This document shows, in pieces, positions 36,025-44,466 of a stretch of DNA of 64,000 nt. Below the pieces are notes generated by a model that had not been told where the DNA came from, searched no databases, and saw only the letters and a program-made list of their open reading frames with translations. Location: the NCBI RefSeq assembly GCF_000359585.1, contig NZ_APMH01000006.1, positions 1-64,000 of the forward strand. Direction: 5' to 3'. The DNA comes from Clostridium tyrobutyricum DSM 2637 = ATCC 25755 = JCM 11008 (GTDB lineage: Bacteria > Bacillota > Clostridia > Clostridiales > Clostridiaceae). Within the stretch, counting starts at the first letter, position 1. Every line of letters starts with the position of its first letter. The translations under genes were made by a program, and so were the position numbers.

Positions 36025-36417
36025 TCATCTATGTCTCTTATTATTGTTTGAGATAAAATCATTTAAATATTTGGCAGCATCAGGTGATTTTTGTAATTCT
36101 CTAACTTTTTCCAGTAGGTCATTTTGCATTTGATTTCTGTTTTCTAAACTTGAAAGCCTTTTTTCTAAAGAAGAAAGTTTAGATTTTATATTGGAATCAT
36201 TAAAGTTACCATCATCACTATTTCCACCATTGCCTAAATCTCCAAGATTTAAGTTATTTAAAATTGAACCAATGTTATCATTTCTTGATCCGCCTCCGAG
36301 CCCACCTATTCCACCCATTGATGATAAGATGGACATAAGTTGTGATATATCTATATTTTTCAACAGATCACTTAAATTAAAACCGTTATTTTCATATTTA
36401 CGATGATGTTTGGACAT
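36025..36417 (-). CDS. Small Gly/Asn-rich protein with C-terminal coiled coil (unknown)
   Basis: The 130-residue protein has a basic start, a segment DISQLMSILSSMGGIGGLGGG, an Asn/Gly/Asp-rich stretch (residues 40-75) and a coiled coil KLSSLEKRLSSLENRNQ followed by LLEKVRELQKSPD. The composition is like that of small clostridial spore or forespore proteins, but I recognise no family. AAGGAGG lies 8 bases before the ATG, so it is likely translated. Confidence 0.7.
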   Translation of the reverse strand: MSKHHRKYENNGFNLSDLLKNIDISQLMSILSSMGGIGGLGGGSRNDNIGSILNNLNLGDLGNGGNSDDGNFNDSNIKSKLSSLEKRLSSLENRNQMQNDLLEKVRELQKSPDAAKYLNDFISNNNKRHR

Positions 36418-36589
36418 TTAAAAACCTCCTTAAGATTTTTATTTTCTCATCTTTATGTGTATAATTTTCTATTCGATAATAGACATATATACTATATATT
36501 ATTCAATATCATATTATTTGACACAAAAGAAAAATATTTTAAAGATTATGTATAAATTATTTAAAATTGGAGAGCATAATAATTGTAAC

Positions 36590-36680
36590 CGGAGATACAT
36601 TCTCCTAGTATCAAATAATTATTTATTTGATACAATAACCCCCCATCCCCCTTGGGACCGTATAAGCGGTCCCTTTTATA
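36590..36680 (+). ncRNA. Candidate C-rich small RNA
   Basis: A hairpin TATCAAAT.../...ATTTGATA (36610-36633) is followed by an unpaired CCCCCCATCCCCC stretch (36639-36651) and a strong terminator GGGACCG/CGGTCCC plus TTTT (36654-36677). A CATAATA box with an upstream GTATA lies at about 36549-36583, similar to forespore sigma-G elements though the spacing is 20. C-rich loops of this type pair with ribosome sites in Firmicute sRNAs; the layout recalls CsfG of endospore formers, which I cannot confirm. Confidence 0.45.
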
Positions 36681-36685
36681 TTATA

Positions 36686-37621
36686 TTAATATATAGATAC
36701 TATTTTGAAATAATTAGATGAGCTGCTGTTTTTATCAGCATCAAGGATTATATTGATAGAATAATTTTTTATTATTGAAGTGTCAGAGTTTGAAACTCCT
36801 TTGAAATTTAATGTCCATTGCACTTCTGCACTGTTTCCGTTTTTATCAGACTTTCTTTCTTTGAATATAGCATCTTGAAATGTATACGCAGTATCACTCT
36901 TGGCTAACTTATCCAATACATACATATCATCGTTGGATATATTGGAAGAAAATATATTGTTAGGTTCATATGGTCTGCTAGATGGTAGTGTTTGAATAAA
37001 ATTTATAAATGAACAGACAGTGTCTTTTCCGAGAAAACCAGGATTATCTTCTAAATTATAGTTTTTAAATTTAGAATTTGAGAATATGTAATTTGTGAGA
37101 AGCATAATATCTCCTTGAAATCTACCTGTTATAACTTTAGGAGTTCTATTATTTGTACAATCTATAAAACCCAATATATTATTTGAATTTGAAATTATAT
37201 TTTTGAAATTATTGCCATCAAAAACAAAAATTCTTTGAACTGAATTTTTACCAAGAGATCCCTGAAGAAATATTTCAGGGATTCTGTCTCTGGATATATC
37301 CATTAAAGTAACTCTAAGAGGCCAGTATGTATAGTAGTTACTTAATATGGAGCTTTTATCATCTGTGTTTATATCAAATATCTTATCCTTTATTTTGACC
37401 TTTATTAGGTATTTATTATTGGCTTGTTTTACATACAGAGAATCTTTTATTCCATCTCCATTTAAATCTGATTTTAAAATTGTGTCCTTTGATATAGTAG
37501 TGAAAGTTGAGGAAGTCGTATAATTCCTGTATATTATGAGTACCAAAATTATCAAGAACAAAATTAACGGCATCAAAAAAAACAAATATTTCTTTTTTAG
37601 AAATATTACTCTTAATTTCAT
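36686..37621 (-). CDS. Membrane-anchored protein with FG-GAP/VCBS-like repeat (unknown)
   Basis: The 311-residue protein has one N-terminal membrane helix (about residues 13-30) and an extracellular domain that opens with KSDLNGDGIKDSLYV, a calcium-binding-type D-x-N-x-D loop of FG-GAP/VCBS proteins, and a second weaker one at DISRDRIPEIFLQG. ATG 37621 follows GGAGGTG. It is divergent from a solute-binding lipoprotein 107 bases away, so they may share control. Confidence 0.75.
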   Translation of the reverse strand: MKLRVIFLKKKYLFFLMPLILFLIILVLIIYRNYTTSSTFTTISKDTILKSDLNGDGIKDSLYVKQANNKYLIKVKIKDKIFDINTDDKSSILSNYYTYWPLRVTLMDISRDRIPEIFLQGSLGKNSVQRIFVFDGNNFKNIISNSNNILGFIDCTNNRTPKVITGRFQGDIMLLTNYIFSNSKFKNYNLEDNPGFLGKDTVCSFINFIQTLPSSRPYEPNNIFSSNISNDDMYVLDKLAKSDTAYTFQDAIFKERKSDKNGNSAEVQWTLNFKGVSNSDTSIIKNYSINIILDADKNSSSSNYFKIVSIY

Positions 37622-37728
37622 AAATTTCACCTCCAATAAATTATATAAAACAATTATATATTTAATTAATATGCACAAAATAAATTTATATGAAATAAAT
37701 TTTAGTTCTATATAAGGAGGTTAGTAAT

Positions 37729-38937
37729 ATGAACTGCAAGAAGATAGCAGCATTTTTTTTAATACTAATTCTTCCATTAAATTTTGTTGCATGCTCTTTT
37801 AATACTCAAAAGTCCAATGAGAAACAGCTTAATATGTATATAGGTGTAAAGGACAAGGAATCTTTAAATACAATAAAAATATTAACAGATGAATATAGAA
37901 AAAATAACCCTGATGTAAAAATCAATATAAATAATATTATAGGAAATAAAGTAGATGATAATATTATTAATGGAACTGATATAGTTTTTATAAATAGATC
38001 AGATTTACTTAATCTAGCACCAAAAGGCCTTATCTCAGATATGAAAAATTATTATAAAGAAGATAATATTACAAATAGATATTATTCAGTAGTAAAAGCT
38101 TATGGTAGATTTAACGATAAGTATTATGGAATACCTATAATTCCATATAATTTAGAATTTTTATATAATAAAAAGTATTTTACTGAGGCAAATATAAAGG
38201 CACCAATGACTATGGGACAATTTGAAAATATTTTAAAAACATTTAATAATAGTTCTAAAAAAATACCAGTATTGTTAAATGAAGATATGGATATAAATAG
38301 TGCTGTATTTTCTTTACTTGGTAGCAAAAAGTCTATTTCTATGATAAATTTGGAGAATATATATGGCAGCAATAAGGAGAAATATGAAAAGTTAAAATAT
38401 ATGCAAGACATATTTAGTGATATAAATAATCTAGTTAGAAACAAAGTTATAAATAAAAATACATTCGAGATAGGAAATGAAAGTACATTGGAAAAGTTTA
38501 ATAGAGGGGAGATACCCATGATTTTACTATCTTCTTATTATATTAAAGATATAAAATCACAGGATGTATATTTCATATATGAAAATATGAAAAATATTAA
38601 GGTCCCAGTAGTATCCAATACTTTGATAAGTATTCCAACTAATGCATCCAATGTAGAAGCGATAAGTGATTTTATAAAATTTGTTTTTGGCGATAATATG
38701 CAGAATAAATTATTAAAAATGGGGTATATTACTGGAAACAAAAAAATAAATAGCAAAAATACAGGTATAAGACAAATTGTTTCATCTCATATAAAAAATA
38801 GTACTGATGACAATATATCTATTGTGTATAATATTCCTAAAAAAATAGTAAGCAGCATATCTTCAAAGATAGATGATATACTATCTGGAAAGTATACAGG
38901 AAATGAGTGGAAAGATATAATAAATAATGATTATTAA
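37729..38937 (+). CDS. Extracellular solute-binding lipoprotein (family 1-like)
   Basis: The 402-residue protein has a lipoprotein signal with lipobox NFVAC (Cys at about residue 22) and the two-lobe solute-binding pattern, including GIPIIPYNLEFLYNKKYF near residue 130 and RGEIPMILLSSYYI near 260. There is no ATPase or permease gene next to it, so it is an orphan binding protein; the substrate is unknown. Ribosome site AAGGAGGTTAG. Confidence 0.82.
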   Translation: MNCKKIAAFFLILILPLNFVACSFNTQKSNEKQLNMYIGVKDKESLNTIKILTDEYRKNNPDVKININNIIGNKVDDNIINGTDIVFINRSDLLNLAPKGLISDMKNYYKEDNITNRYYSVVKAYGRFNDKYYGIPIIPYNLEFLYNKKYFTEANIKAPMTMGQFENILKTFNNSSKKIPVLLNEDMDINSAVFSLLGSKKSISMINLENIYGSNKEKYEKLKYMQDIFSDINNLVRNKVINKNTFEIGNESTLEKFNRGEIPMILLSSYYIKDIKSQDVYFIYENMKNIKVPVVSNTLISIPTNASNVEAISDFIKFVFGDNMQNKLLKMGYITGNKKINSKNTGIRQIVSSHIKNSTDDNISIVYNIPKKIVSSISSKIDDILSGKYTGNEWKDIINNDY

Positions 38938-38948
38938 ATCAATATAAT

Positions 38949-38978
38949 AATTTAGAGCAGTAATTACTGCTCTAAATT
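38949..38978. terminator. 30-bp palindromic bidirectional terminator
   Basis: AATTTAGAGCAGTAATTACTGCTCTAAATT is a perfect palindrome, given here by its halves AATTTAGAGCAGTAA and TTACTGCTCTAAATT. It ends the binding-protein gene and the minus-strand regulator gene. Confidence 0.85.
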
Positions 38979-38979
38979 G

Positions 38980-39402
38980 CTAATTATTTAGTTTGTTCTG
39001 ACAGTCATGGCATATTCCATAGAAATATACTTGATTACTCATAACCTTATAGTCAACTTTATCTTTAATTTTGTCATTTAAATCAAAAAAGCAAATACCA
39101 GTTACATCATCTACCCTCCCACATTCCAAACATTGAATATGGGAATGAACCGCAGTATTACCATCATATCTAAAATTACCTTCACCTACATTTATCTCTT
39201 GTATAAGGTCCACTTCTACTAAAGTTTTGAGTGCTTTATAAACAGTAGCTAAGCTCATTGTGGGATAGTCTGATAGAAGAGACTTGTATATTGTTTCCGC
39301 AGAAGGATGCTCATTAGTAGATTTTAGATATTTGTATACGGCAATACGCTGGGGGGTTAACTTCAGTTTCTTATCTTTAAATATACCTGTTAAGTTATCC
39401 AT
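38980..39402 (-). CDS. perR: Fur-family regulator, PerR type
   Basis: The 140-residue protein has the winged helix (LTPQRIAVYKYL ... MSLATVYKALKTL), the regulatory-metal residues around HPSAETIY and NFRYDGNTAVHSH, and two structural zinc pairs CLEC and CHDC. The Asp in the RYD segment is at the position that marks PerR rather than Fur or Zur. ATG 39402 follows AAGGATGG; ATG 39411 overlaps that site. It should repress peroxide-defence genes in an iron-dependent way. PerR is inferred from motifs only. Confidence 0.82.
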   Translation of the reverse strand: MDNLTGIFKDKKLKLTPQRIAVYKYLKSTNEHPSAETIYKSLLSDYPTMSLATVYKALKTLVEVDLIQEINVGEGNFRYDGNTAVHSHIQCLECGRVDDVTGICFFDLNDKIKDKVDYKVMSNQVYFYGICHDCQNKLNN

Positions 39403-39526
39403 ATACACCATCCTTAATATTTATTGTTCAATTATAACTATATAATAGATATTATTAACTGTCAAAAGTAATTTTATAGTAGTTATTTTAAAACATACTA
39501 TTTTTTAGTTTTTTTTAATAAACTAC

Positions 39527-39627
39527 TTGATTTATATGCGTATTGTGATAAAATTAATATGTTAATAAATTAACAATATATTCGTTTCTCATTCATTTTA
39601 AGAGCAGAACAACTGCTCTTATTTTTA
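39527..39627 (+). promoter_or_regulatory. Promoter and leader terminator before cobC
   Basis: TTGATT (39527-39532), a 16-base spacer and TAAAAT (39549-39554) could start a transcript near 39561. After about 40 bases a 9-bp hairpin TAAGAGCAG/CTGCTCTTA with TTTTTAT (39599-39627) should stop it, 75 bases before cobC. No cobalamin-riboswitch motif is present, so this is either an attenuator of another kind or the end of a 65-base RNA. Confidence 0.5.
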
Positions 39628-39702
39628 TAGTTTTTTTTCAATAAAAATATTATAATTAATGTGGACATTAAAAGCAAATTAACAAACTCATGGAGGATAT
39701 TA

Positions 39703-40323
39703 GTGAATTTATATTTTGTAAGACATGGAGAGACTAAAGCAAATTCAAAAAAATTATATTATGGAAGAATGGATATAAATTTAACCCAAAAAGGTAAATG
39801 TCAAGCAGAAAGATTATCAGGTTTGCTTGGAAGTATAGATTTTGACATGATATACACAAGCGAAAAAAAAAGAGCTTTGAAAACTGCTAGAATAATTGTA
39901 AAGGATGTTGAAAAAAGGATAATAGTTGACAAAAGAATTAATGAAATGGATATGGGGGATTTTGAAGGAAAGAGTTATCAAGATATAGAAAAATGTTATC
40001 CAAGGGAATGGAAGATGTGGTGCAGTGATTGGAAAAATGTTATACCACCTGGAGGGGAAAGTTATACCCAGTTTTATTTAAGAGTCAAAAGCTTCATGGA
40101 TTATTTAAAAACATTAAACTGTGAAAATGTATTGATAGTAACACATTCTGGGGTTATAAGATCTATTTATTGTTATGTGCTCGGTGGAAATATAGATTTT
40201 TTCTGGAAGTTTTCTTCTCATAATGGGGAAGTATCTCTTATAAAATATGAATACAATAATCTATATATTGATAATATTGTATGTATGGATTCAATAGATA
40301 AGTGGAAGAGGTTAGAGAAGTGA
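39703..40323 (+). CDS. cobC: Alpha-ribazole phosphatase (histidine phosphatase family)
   Basis: The 206-residue protein has the histidine-phosphatase signature FVRHGETKAN at the N-terminus, the catalytic Glu region INEMDMGDFEG and VTHSGVIRSIY with the second catalytic His. Paired with cobS and cobU, it is assigned to removal of the 5'-phosphate of alpha-ribazole phosphate in cobalamin assembly. GTG 39703 follows TGGAGGATATTA; a frame opening at 39661 has no ribosome site. Confidence 0.85.
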   Translation: MNLYFVRHGETKANSKKLYYGRMDINLTQKGKCQAERLSGLLGSIDFDMIYTSEKKRALKTARIIVKDVEKRIIVDKRINEMDMGDFEGKSYQDIEKCYPREWKMWCSDWKNVIPPGGESYTQFYLRVKSFMDYLKTLNCENVLIVTHSGVIRSIYCYVLGGNIDFFWKFSSHNGEVSLIKYEYNNLYIDNIVCMDSIDKWKRLEK

Positions 40324-41078
40324 AAAGCATAGCAAATAATTTTTTGTTGATGATACAATTTTTGACTAGAATTAATATTAATAAAAATCTTGATTGCAGA
40401 GAAGAAAATTTTAAGTGGGGCGCTGTATTTATGCCCGTTATAGGTTTTTTAATAGGTGGAATACAGTGGATTGCCTATAAAATTTTAATAAATGTACTGC
40501 CTGTTAATGTATGTGTAGTAATAGTTTTGTTGATTGGCATAATGTTGACTGGAGCCATGCATATAGATGGACTTGGAGATATGTGTGACGGCTTTTTTGC
40601 ATTTAAAGGGAAAGATAAAATAATAGAAATTATGAAAGACAGTAGGGTAGGCACCTACTCTTGCATAGCTGTTGTGCTGGATTTGATTTTTAAATACGGT
40701 CTTTTGTGTTTTATAGTGCCTAGATTTTCTATGGCCATAATATCAGCCCCTGTATTGTCCAGATTATCTACTGTATTTATTGTTACTATTGGTAAGACGG
40801 CTAAGGATACGGGAACGGGAAATCTTTTTATAGGCACGGTAAAATTACCTCAATTTTTAATAAGTATAGTAATTACTGCAGTAATATTATTATTTGTACT
40901 TAGGATAAATCCTTTATATTCAGGTATATTGACTTTATCATCTATTATTACGTCATATATTTTTAATTTATACTGTAATAAAAAAATTAATGGGTTGACT
41001 GGAGACTTGCTTGGAGCCAATAATGAGATTATGGAGATATTCATGTTCATAATTATGGCCGCAATAGTCAATTTATAA
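40320..41078 (+). CDS. cobS: Adenosylcobinamide-GDP ribazoletransferase
   Basis: The 252-residue membrane protein has the CobS motif MHIDGLGDMCDGFF near residue 78 and DSRVGTYSCIA near residue 108, with several membrane helices. It joins GDP-cobinamide and alpha-ribazole. GTG 40320 overlaps the stop of cobC (GTGA), showing translational coupling. Confidence 0.93.
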   Translation: MKSIANNFLLMIQFLTRININKNLDCREENFKWGAVFMPVIGFLIGGIQWIAYKILINVLPVNVCVVIVLLIGIMLTGAMHIDGLGDMCDGFFAFKGKDKIIEIMKDSRVGTYSCIAVVLDLIFKYGLLCFIVPRFSMAIISAPVLSRLSTVFIVTIGKTAKDTGTGNLFIGTVKLPQFLISIVITAVILLFVLRINPLYSGILTLSSIITSYIFNLYCNKKINGLTGDLLGANNEIMEIFMFIIMAAIVNL

Positions 41079-41093
41079 TAGGGGTGAAAATGT

Positions 41094-41642
41094 ATGGGAA
41101 AAATAACTTTGGTAACGGGGGGAAGCAGAAGTGGCAAGAGCAGTTTTGCCGAAGAGATGCTTTCAAATGAAGATGAGGTTCTCTATATAGCGACATCTAT
41201 AGCTACAGATAAAGATATGGAGGAAAGAATAAGAATACATAGAGAACGTAGAAACCCTAGATGGAATACCTATGAAGGATATAGAAATATCGGCAATATA
41301 ATAAAAAAGAGCAGTTTTAAATACATTTTTTTGGAGTGTATTGGTACACTTGTTGCTAATATAATGTTTGAAAGTTCTAGTGACTTTGACAAATTGAATT
41401 CTAGTGAAATAAATGAGTTAGAAAATGATATATTGAATGAAATAAACAATATAATTTCAGAGTCCAAAAAAAATACTGGAGATATAATAATTATTACAAA
41501 TGAGGTTGGATTGAGTTTGGTACCTGAATATAGATTAGGTCGAATATTTTCTGATATACTTGGACGGGTAAATCAAATTATAGCAGAAAATAGTGATGAA
41601 GTATATATATCATTTTGTGGAATTCCATTAAAATTAAAGTAA
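41094..41642 (+). CDS. cobU: Adenosylcobinamide kinase / guanylyltransferase
   Basis: The 182-residue protein has the P-loop GGSRSGKSSFAE at the N-terminus and the guanylyl-acceptor region IRIHRERRNPRWNTYE, followed by NEVGLSLVPEYRLGR. It activates cobinamide for CobS. The three genes form the lower-ligand end of B12 synthesis; the corrin-ring genes are not in the window. Confidence 0.93.
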   Translation: MGKITLVTGGSRSGKSSFAEEMLSNEDEVLYIATSIATDKDMEERIRIHRERRNPRWNTYEGYRNIGNIIKKSSFKYIFLECIGTLVANIMFESSSDFDKLNSSEINELENDILNEINNIISESKKNTGDIIIITNEVGLSLVPEYRLGRIFSDILGRVNQIIAENSDEVYISFCGIPLKLK

Positions 41643-41738
41643 TGTATTTAAGCATAATATAGTTTTTAATATTATTCTAGTGTAGTATTATATTAAGAAA
41701 GATGTTAATTAATTATTAAATTATAAGAGGATTAAACA

Positions 41739-42764
41739 ATGAGAAAATTTATTATTGGTATTTTAATTTTAAGTATAATTCCTTTATATGGATGTGCATA
41801 TAAAAGGGATACAGAACCAATTTCAAAAACAGAATATATGCTTGGAACTATATGTACTATAACTCTATATGATGATAAACCTGAATCTGTTATCGATAAG
41901 GCTTTTAATAGAGTTAAACAAATTGAAGACAAGATGAGTGTAAACAAGTCTGGTACAGAATTGGATGCAATAGCGGAAGGTTCAGGGAAAAAGTATGTTA
42001 AAGTATCAGATGATACTTTTTATGTGCTTGAAAAGGGAAAATATTATTCTCAGCAATCAGGAGGAAGTTTTGATATAACAGTTGGACCTCTTGTAAAGCT
42101 TTGGGGAATTGGCACAGATCATGCAAGGCTGCCAGAATATAAGGAAATTCAAGCTAAAAGGGCTCTTGTAAATTATAAGGACTTATTACTGGATAAAAAA
42201 AATAAAAAAGTTATGCTTGCTAGAACAGGTATGTCTCTTGATTTAGGAGGAATAGCCAAAGGATATGCTGCAGATGAAGCTGCAAGGGTACTTAAGGAAA
42301 ATGGAGTCAAACATGCTATCATAAACTTAGGAGGAAATGTATTGGCTTTAAATAGTAATCCTCAAGGTAAACCATGGAAAATAGGTGTACAAGATCCTTT
42401 CCAAAGCAGAGGAAATGTAGTAGCTTCACTTGAGGTAACCAACAAAACTGTAGTTACTTCAGGAATATATGAGAGATATTTTAAAAAAGATGGCAAGATA
42501 TATCATCATATATTAAATCCATTTACAGGATATCCTATGGACAACAATTTGGCTAGTGTAACTTTAATTACAAATACTTCCATAAATGCAGATGCTATGA
42601 CTAAAAATGCATTTTATCTAGGGATTAACAAGGGCCTTGATTATATAAATAGTATAAGTGGATTACAGGGAATATTTATAACTAAAGATAAAAAAGTATA
42701 TATAACTAAGGGATTAAAGGATAATTTTAAGATAATAGATTCCGATTACAAATTGATGAATTGA
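41739..42764 (+). CDS. apbE: FAD:protein FMN transferase, lipoprotein
   Basis: The 341-residue protein has a lipoprotein signal (lipobox PLYGC, Cys at about residue 19), then the ApbE pattern: GTICTITLYD, LVKLWGIG, LGGIAKGYAAD near residue 180 and NLGGNVLAL. It attaches FMN to a Thr of Rnf/Nqr-type subunits or other extracellular flavoproteins. A lone gene between cobU and a DUF1858 gene. Confidence 0.92.
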   Translation: MRKFIIGILILSIIPLYGCAYKRDTEPISKTEYMLGTICTITLYDDKPESVIDKAFNRVKQIEDKMSVNKSGTELDAIAEGSGKKYVKVSDDTFYVLEKGKYYSQQSGGSFDITVGPLVKLWGIGTDHARLPEYKEIQAKRALVNYKDLLLDKKNKKVMLARTGMSLDLGGIAKGYAADEAARVLKENGVKHAIINLGGNVLALNSNPQGKPWKIGVQDPFQSRGNVVASLEVTNKTVVTSGIYERYFKKDGKIYHHILNPFTGYPMDNNLASVTLITNTSINADAMTKNAFYLGINKGLDYINSISGLQGIFITKDKKVYITKGLKDNFKIIDSDYKLMN

Positions 42765-42983
42765 TATAAATTATTATATAATGTAGTAATATAGTATAGT
42801 TTAGAGGTATTCAATAATAATCCATTTATAACAGTAAAAAACTAGGTAGTTGCCACTTGATATGTAATAATTTTAGTATTATCATATACTATATATCTAT
42901 AAATGTGATTTAGTAGTTATATTTATATTAGCTAAATCTCATAATTTAGAATATAATATTAAATGGAAATGAGGTTGTATATT

Positions 42984-43187
42984 ATGACTAAAGTCACTAA
43001 GGATATGACTATTGGAGAAGTTCTTAAAATCAATCCTGCATATGGAGAGACATTGATGAGTTTCGGAATGGGATGCATTGGATGCCCAGCATCTTTAGCG
43101 GAAACTGTAGAAGAAGCTGCTATGGTACATGGCATAGATGTTAATGCACTGATAGAAACATTGAATTCAGAAGCTGTTGAAAAATAA
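42984..43187 (+). CDS. DUF1858-domain protein
   Basis: The 67-residue protein matches the DUF1858/ScdA-N-like domain: KVTKDMTIGEVLKINP, then GMGCIGCPAS with two Cys spaced as C-x-x-C, and a helical end. Such proteins accompany Fe-S repair or redox enzymes, but function is not established. ATG 42984 follows GAGGTTG; the ATG at 42963 has no ribosome site. Confidence 0.83.
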   Translation: MTKVTKDMTIGEVLKINPAYGETLMSFGMGCIGCPASLAETVEEAAMVHGIDVNALIETLNSEAVEK

Positions 43188-43222
43188 AAAATTGATGGGC
43201 TACTGCAGTAGTCCATCAATTT
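43187..43222. terminator. Bidirectional terminator
   Basis: A long hairpin AAAATTGATGGGCTACTG / CAGTAGTCCATCAATTTT with one mismatch and a T-run, overlapping the ends of two convergent genes. Confidence 0.9.
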
Positions 43223-44153
43223 TTTTTATCATATCTACACAATATTTTTCATCCTTATGTTGTACATTATGACTCAGATTACAGTCCTTGCAATTATTAT
43301 CACAAGATTCTATATGAATCATTGTTTCTGTACTCTTCAGTTTTTTGGATATTTCATCTTCTATTTCATCACATATATGATGTGCATCTTTTACATGGGT
43401 ATCTCCGGGAAACACAAGATGAAGGTCTGTATATCTCTTGTTTCCTGATTTTCTTGTTCTAAGTTTATGAAACCCACAAAACACAGAATCATATTTTGAT
43501 ATTATATTTTTTATAGTCTCAATTTCTGTATCTGACAATTTTACATCTACTAAAGGTTCAAATGCTTTTTTCAACAAATTAAATGCCTCTTTTAAAATAA
43601 ATATGGAGACCACTATAGCTATTACTGGATCTAATGCTTCTAACTTAGTAATCCAGATTAAGAAAAGTCCAATACCTACGCCTAGAGAAGTATATACGTC
43701 AGTTCTTAAGTGAAGAGCGTCTGCTTCAAGAGCCATTGAATCTTCTTTTTTAGCCACTTTAGATAACTTCATAGATACGAAGAAATTTATAGCTGATGAT
43801 ATAAACATGACTAAAAATCCAATACTGGATGGGTGAATCTGCTTTGGAAAAATAAGTTTATCTAGGGCTGCTATAATTATCCATATGGAAGCAGCAAAAA
43901 TTAGCAATGCTTCAATTACTCCAGATACATCTTCGAATTTACCATGTCCATAGGGATGCTCTGTATCTGCAGGTTTTGAGGATATCTTAACAGAAACAAA
44001 TGATATTAAAGAAGCAATTAAATCTATAGTTGAGTGAATAGCTTCAGAAATAATACTTACAGATCCTGTTGATATACCTACTATTAATTTCATTATTATC
44101 AAACTGCTGTTGGAAAGAATAGAAAGACTGGCAGTTTTTATTTTTTGATTCAT
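43200..44153 (-). CDS. Cation diffusion facilitator with Cys/His-rich tail
   Basis: The 317-residue protein has six membrane segments, the CDF metal-site residues in SEAIHSTIDLIAS and ALHLRTDVYTSLG, and HPYGHGKFED after helix 2, followed by a cytosolic C-terminal domain. The last 50 residues add ESCDNNCKDCNLSH and further His and Cys residues, an extra metal-binding tail not seen in most CDF proteins. ATG 44153 is set by GGGAGATG. It exports Zn, Fe, Mn or Co; the ion is not readable. Two dyads in its promoter region suggest a metal- or redox-responsive repressor. Confidence 0.88.
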   Translation of the reverse strand: MNQKIKTASLSILSNSSLIIMKLIVGISTGSVSIISEAIHSTIDLIASLISFVSVKISSKPADTEHPYGHGKFEDVSGVIEALLIFAASIWIIIAALDKLIFPKQIHPSSIGFLVMFISSAINFFVSMKLSKVAKKEDSMALEADALHLRTDVYTSLGVGIGLFLIWITKLEALDPVIAIVVSIFILKEAFNLLKKAFEPLVDVKLSDTEIETIKNIISKYDSVFCGFHKLRTRKSGNKRYTDLHLVFPGDTHVKDAHHICDEIEDEISKKLKSTETMIHIESCDNNCKDCNLSHNVQHKDEKYCVDMIKKIDGLLQ

Positions 44154-44177
44154 AATAACATCTCCCATAAAATTCAA

Positions 44178-44274
44178 ACTTTATCATTTGATAAAGTATA
44201 ACAATTATTATAATAGTCTAATAATCTATATAAGTCAATAGAAATCAGATATGATATGTATTATCAGTTGATAA
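44178..44274 (-). promoter_or_regulatory. CDF promoter with two TTATCA-NN-TGATAA operators
   Basis: On the minus strand TTGACT (44233-44238) and TATTAT (44210-44215) are 17 bases apart. A perfect dyad ACTTTATCA-TT-TGATAAAGT (44178-44197) falls at the start of transcription, and a shorter TTATCA-GT-TGATAA (44261-44274) lies upstream of the -35. The layout is that of a repressor with two sites. Confidence 0.6.
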
Positions 44275-44466
44275 AGAAAATTAATATAAAAATCAATTGT
44301 AAATTAAATTTATTTTACATGATTATAATAGAGCCTTTATTAAGATTTTGTGACACATTTATGCTTATTAAAAATTTATTTTTAACTATAGTGTATGAGA
44401 ATCTATATATTTCAAATAATAAATAAAGATATATATTTTGAAATTTGATTGAGGGAGTGAATTAAA

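Noticed and set aside
36455-36721. 88-codon plus-strand frame
   Set aside because: It crosses the small-RNA candidate and its terminator, and lacks a ribosome site.
39420-39450. PerR box upstream of the regulator gene
   Set aside because: ATTATA-ACTA-TATAAT is present, but it does not have the 7-1-7 geometry of TTATAATNATTATAA.
44280-44466. Rex operator in front of nifJ
   Set aside because: No TTGTTAANNNNTTAACAA-like dyad is visible.
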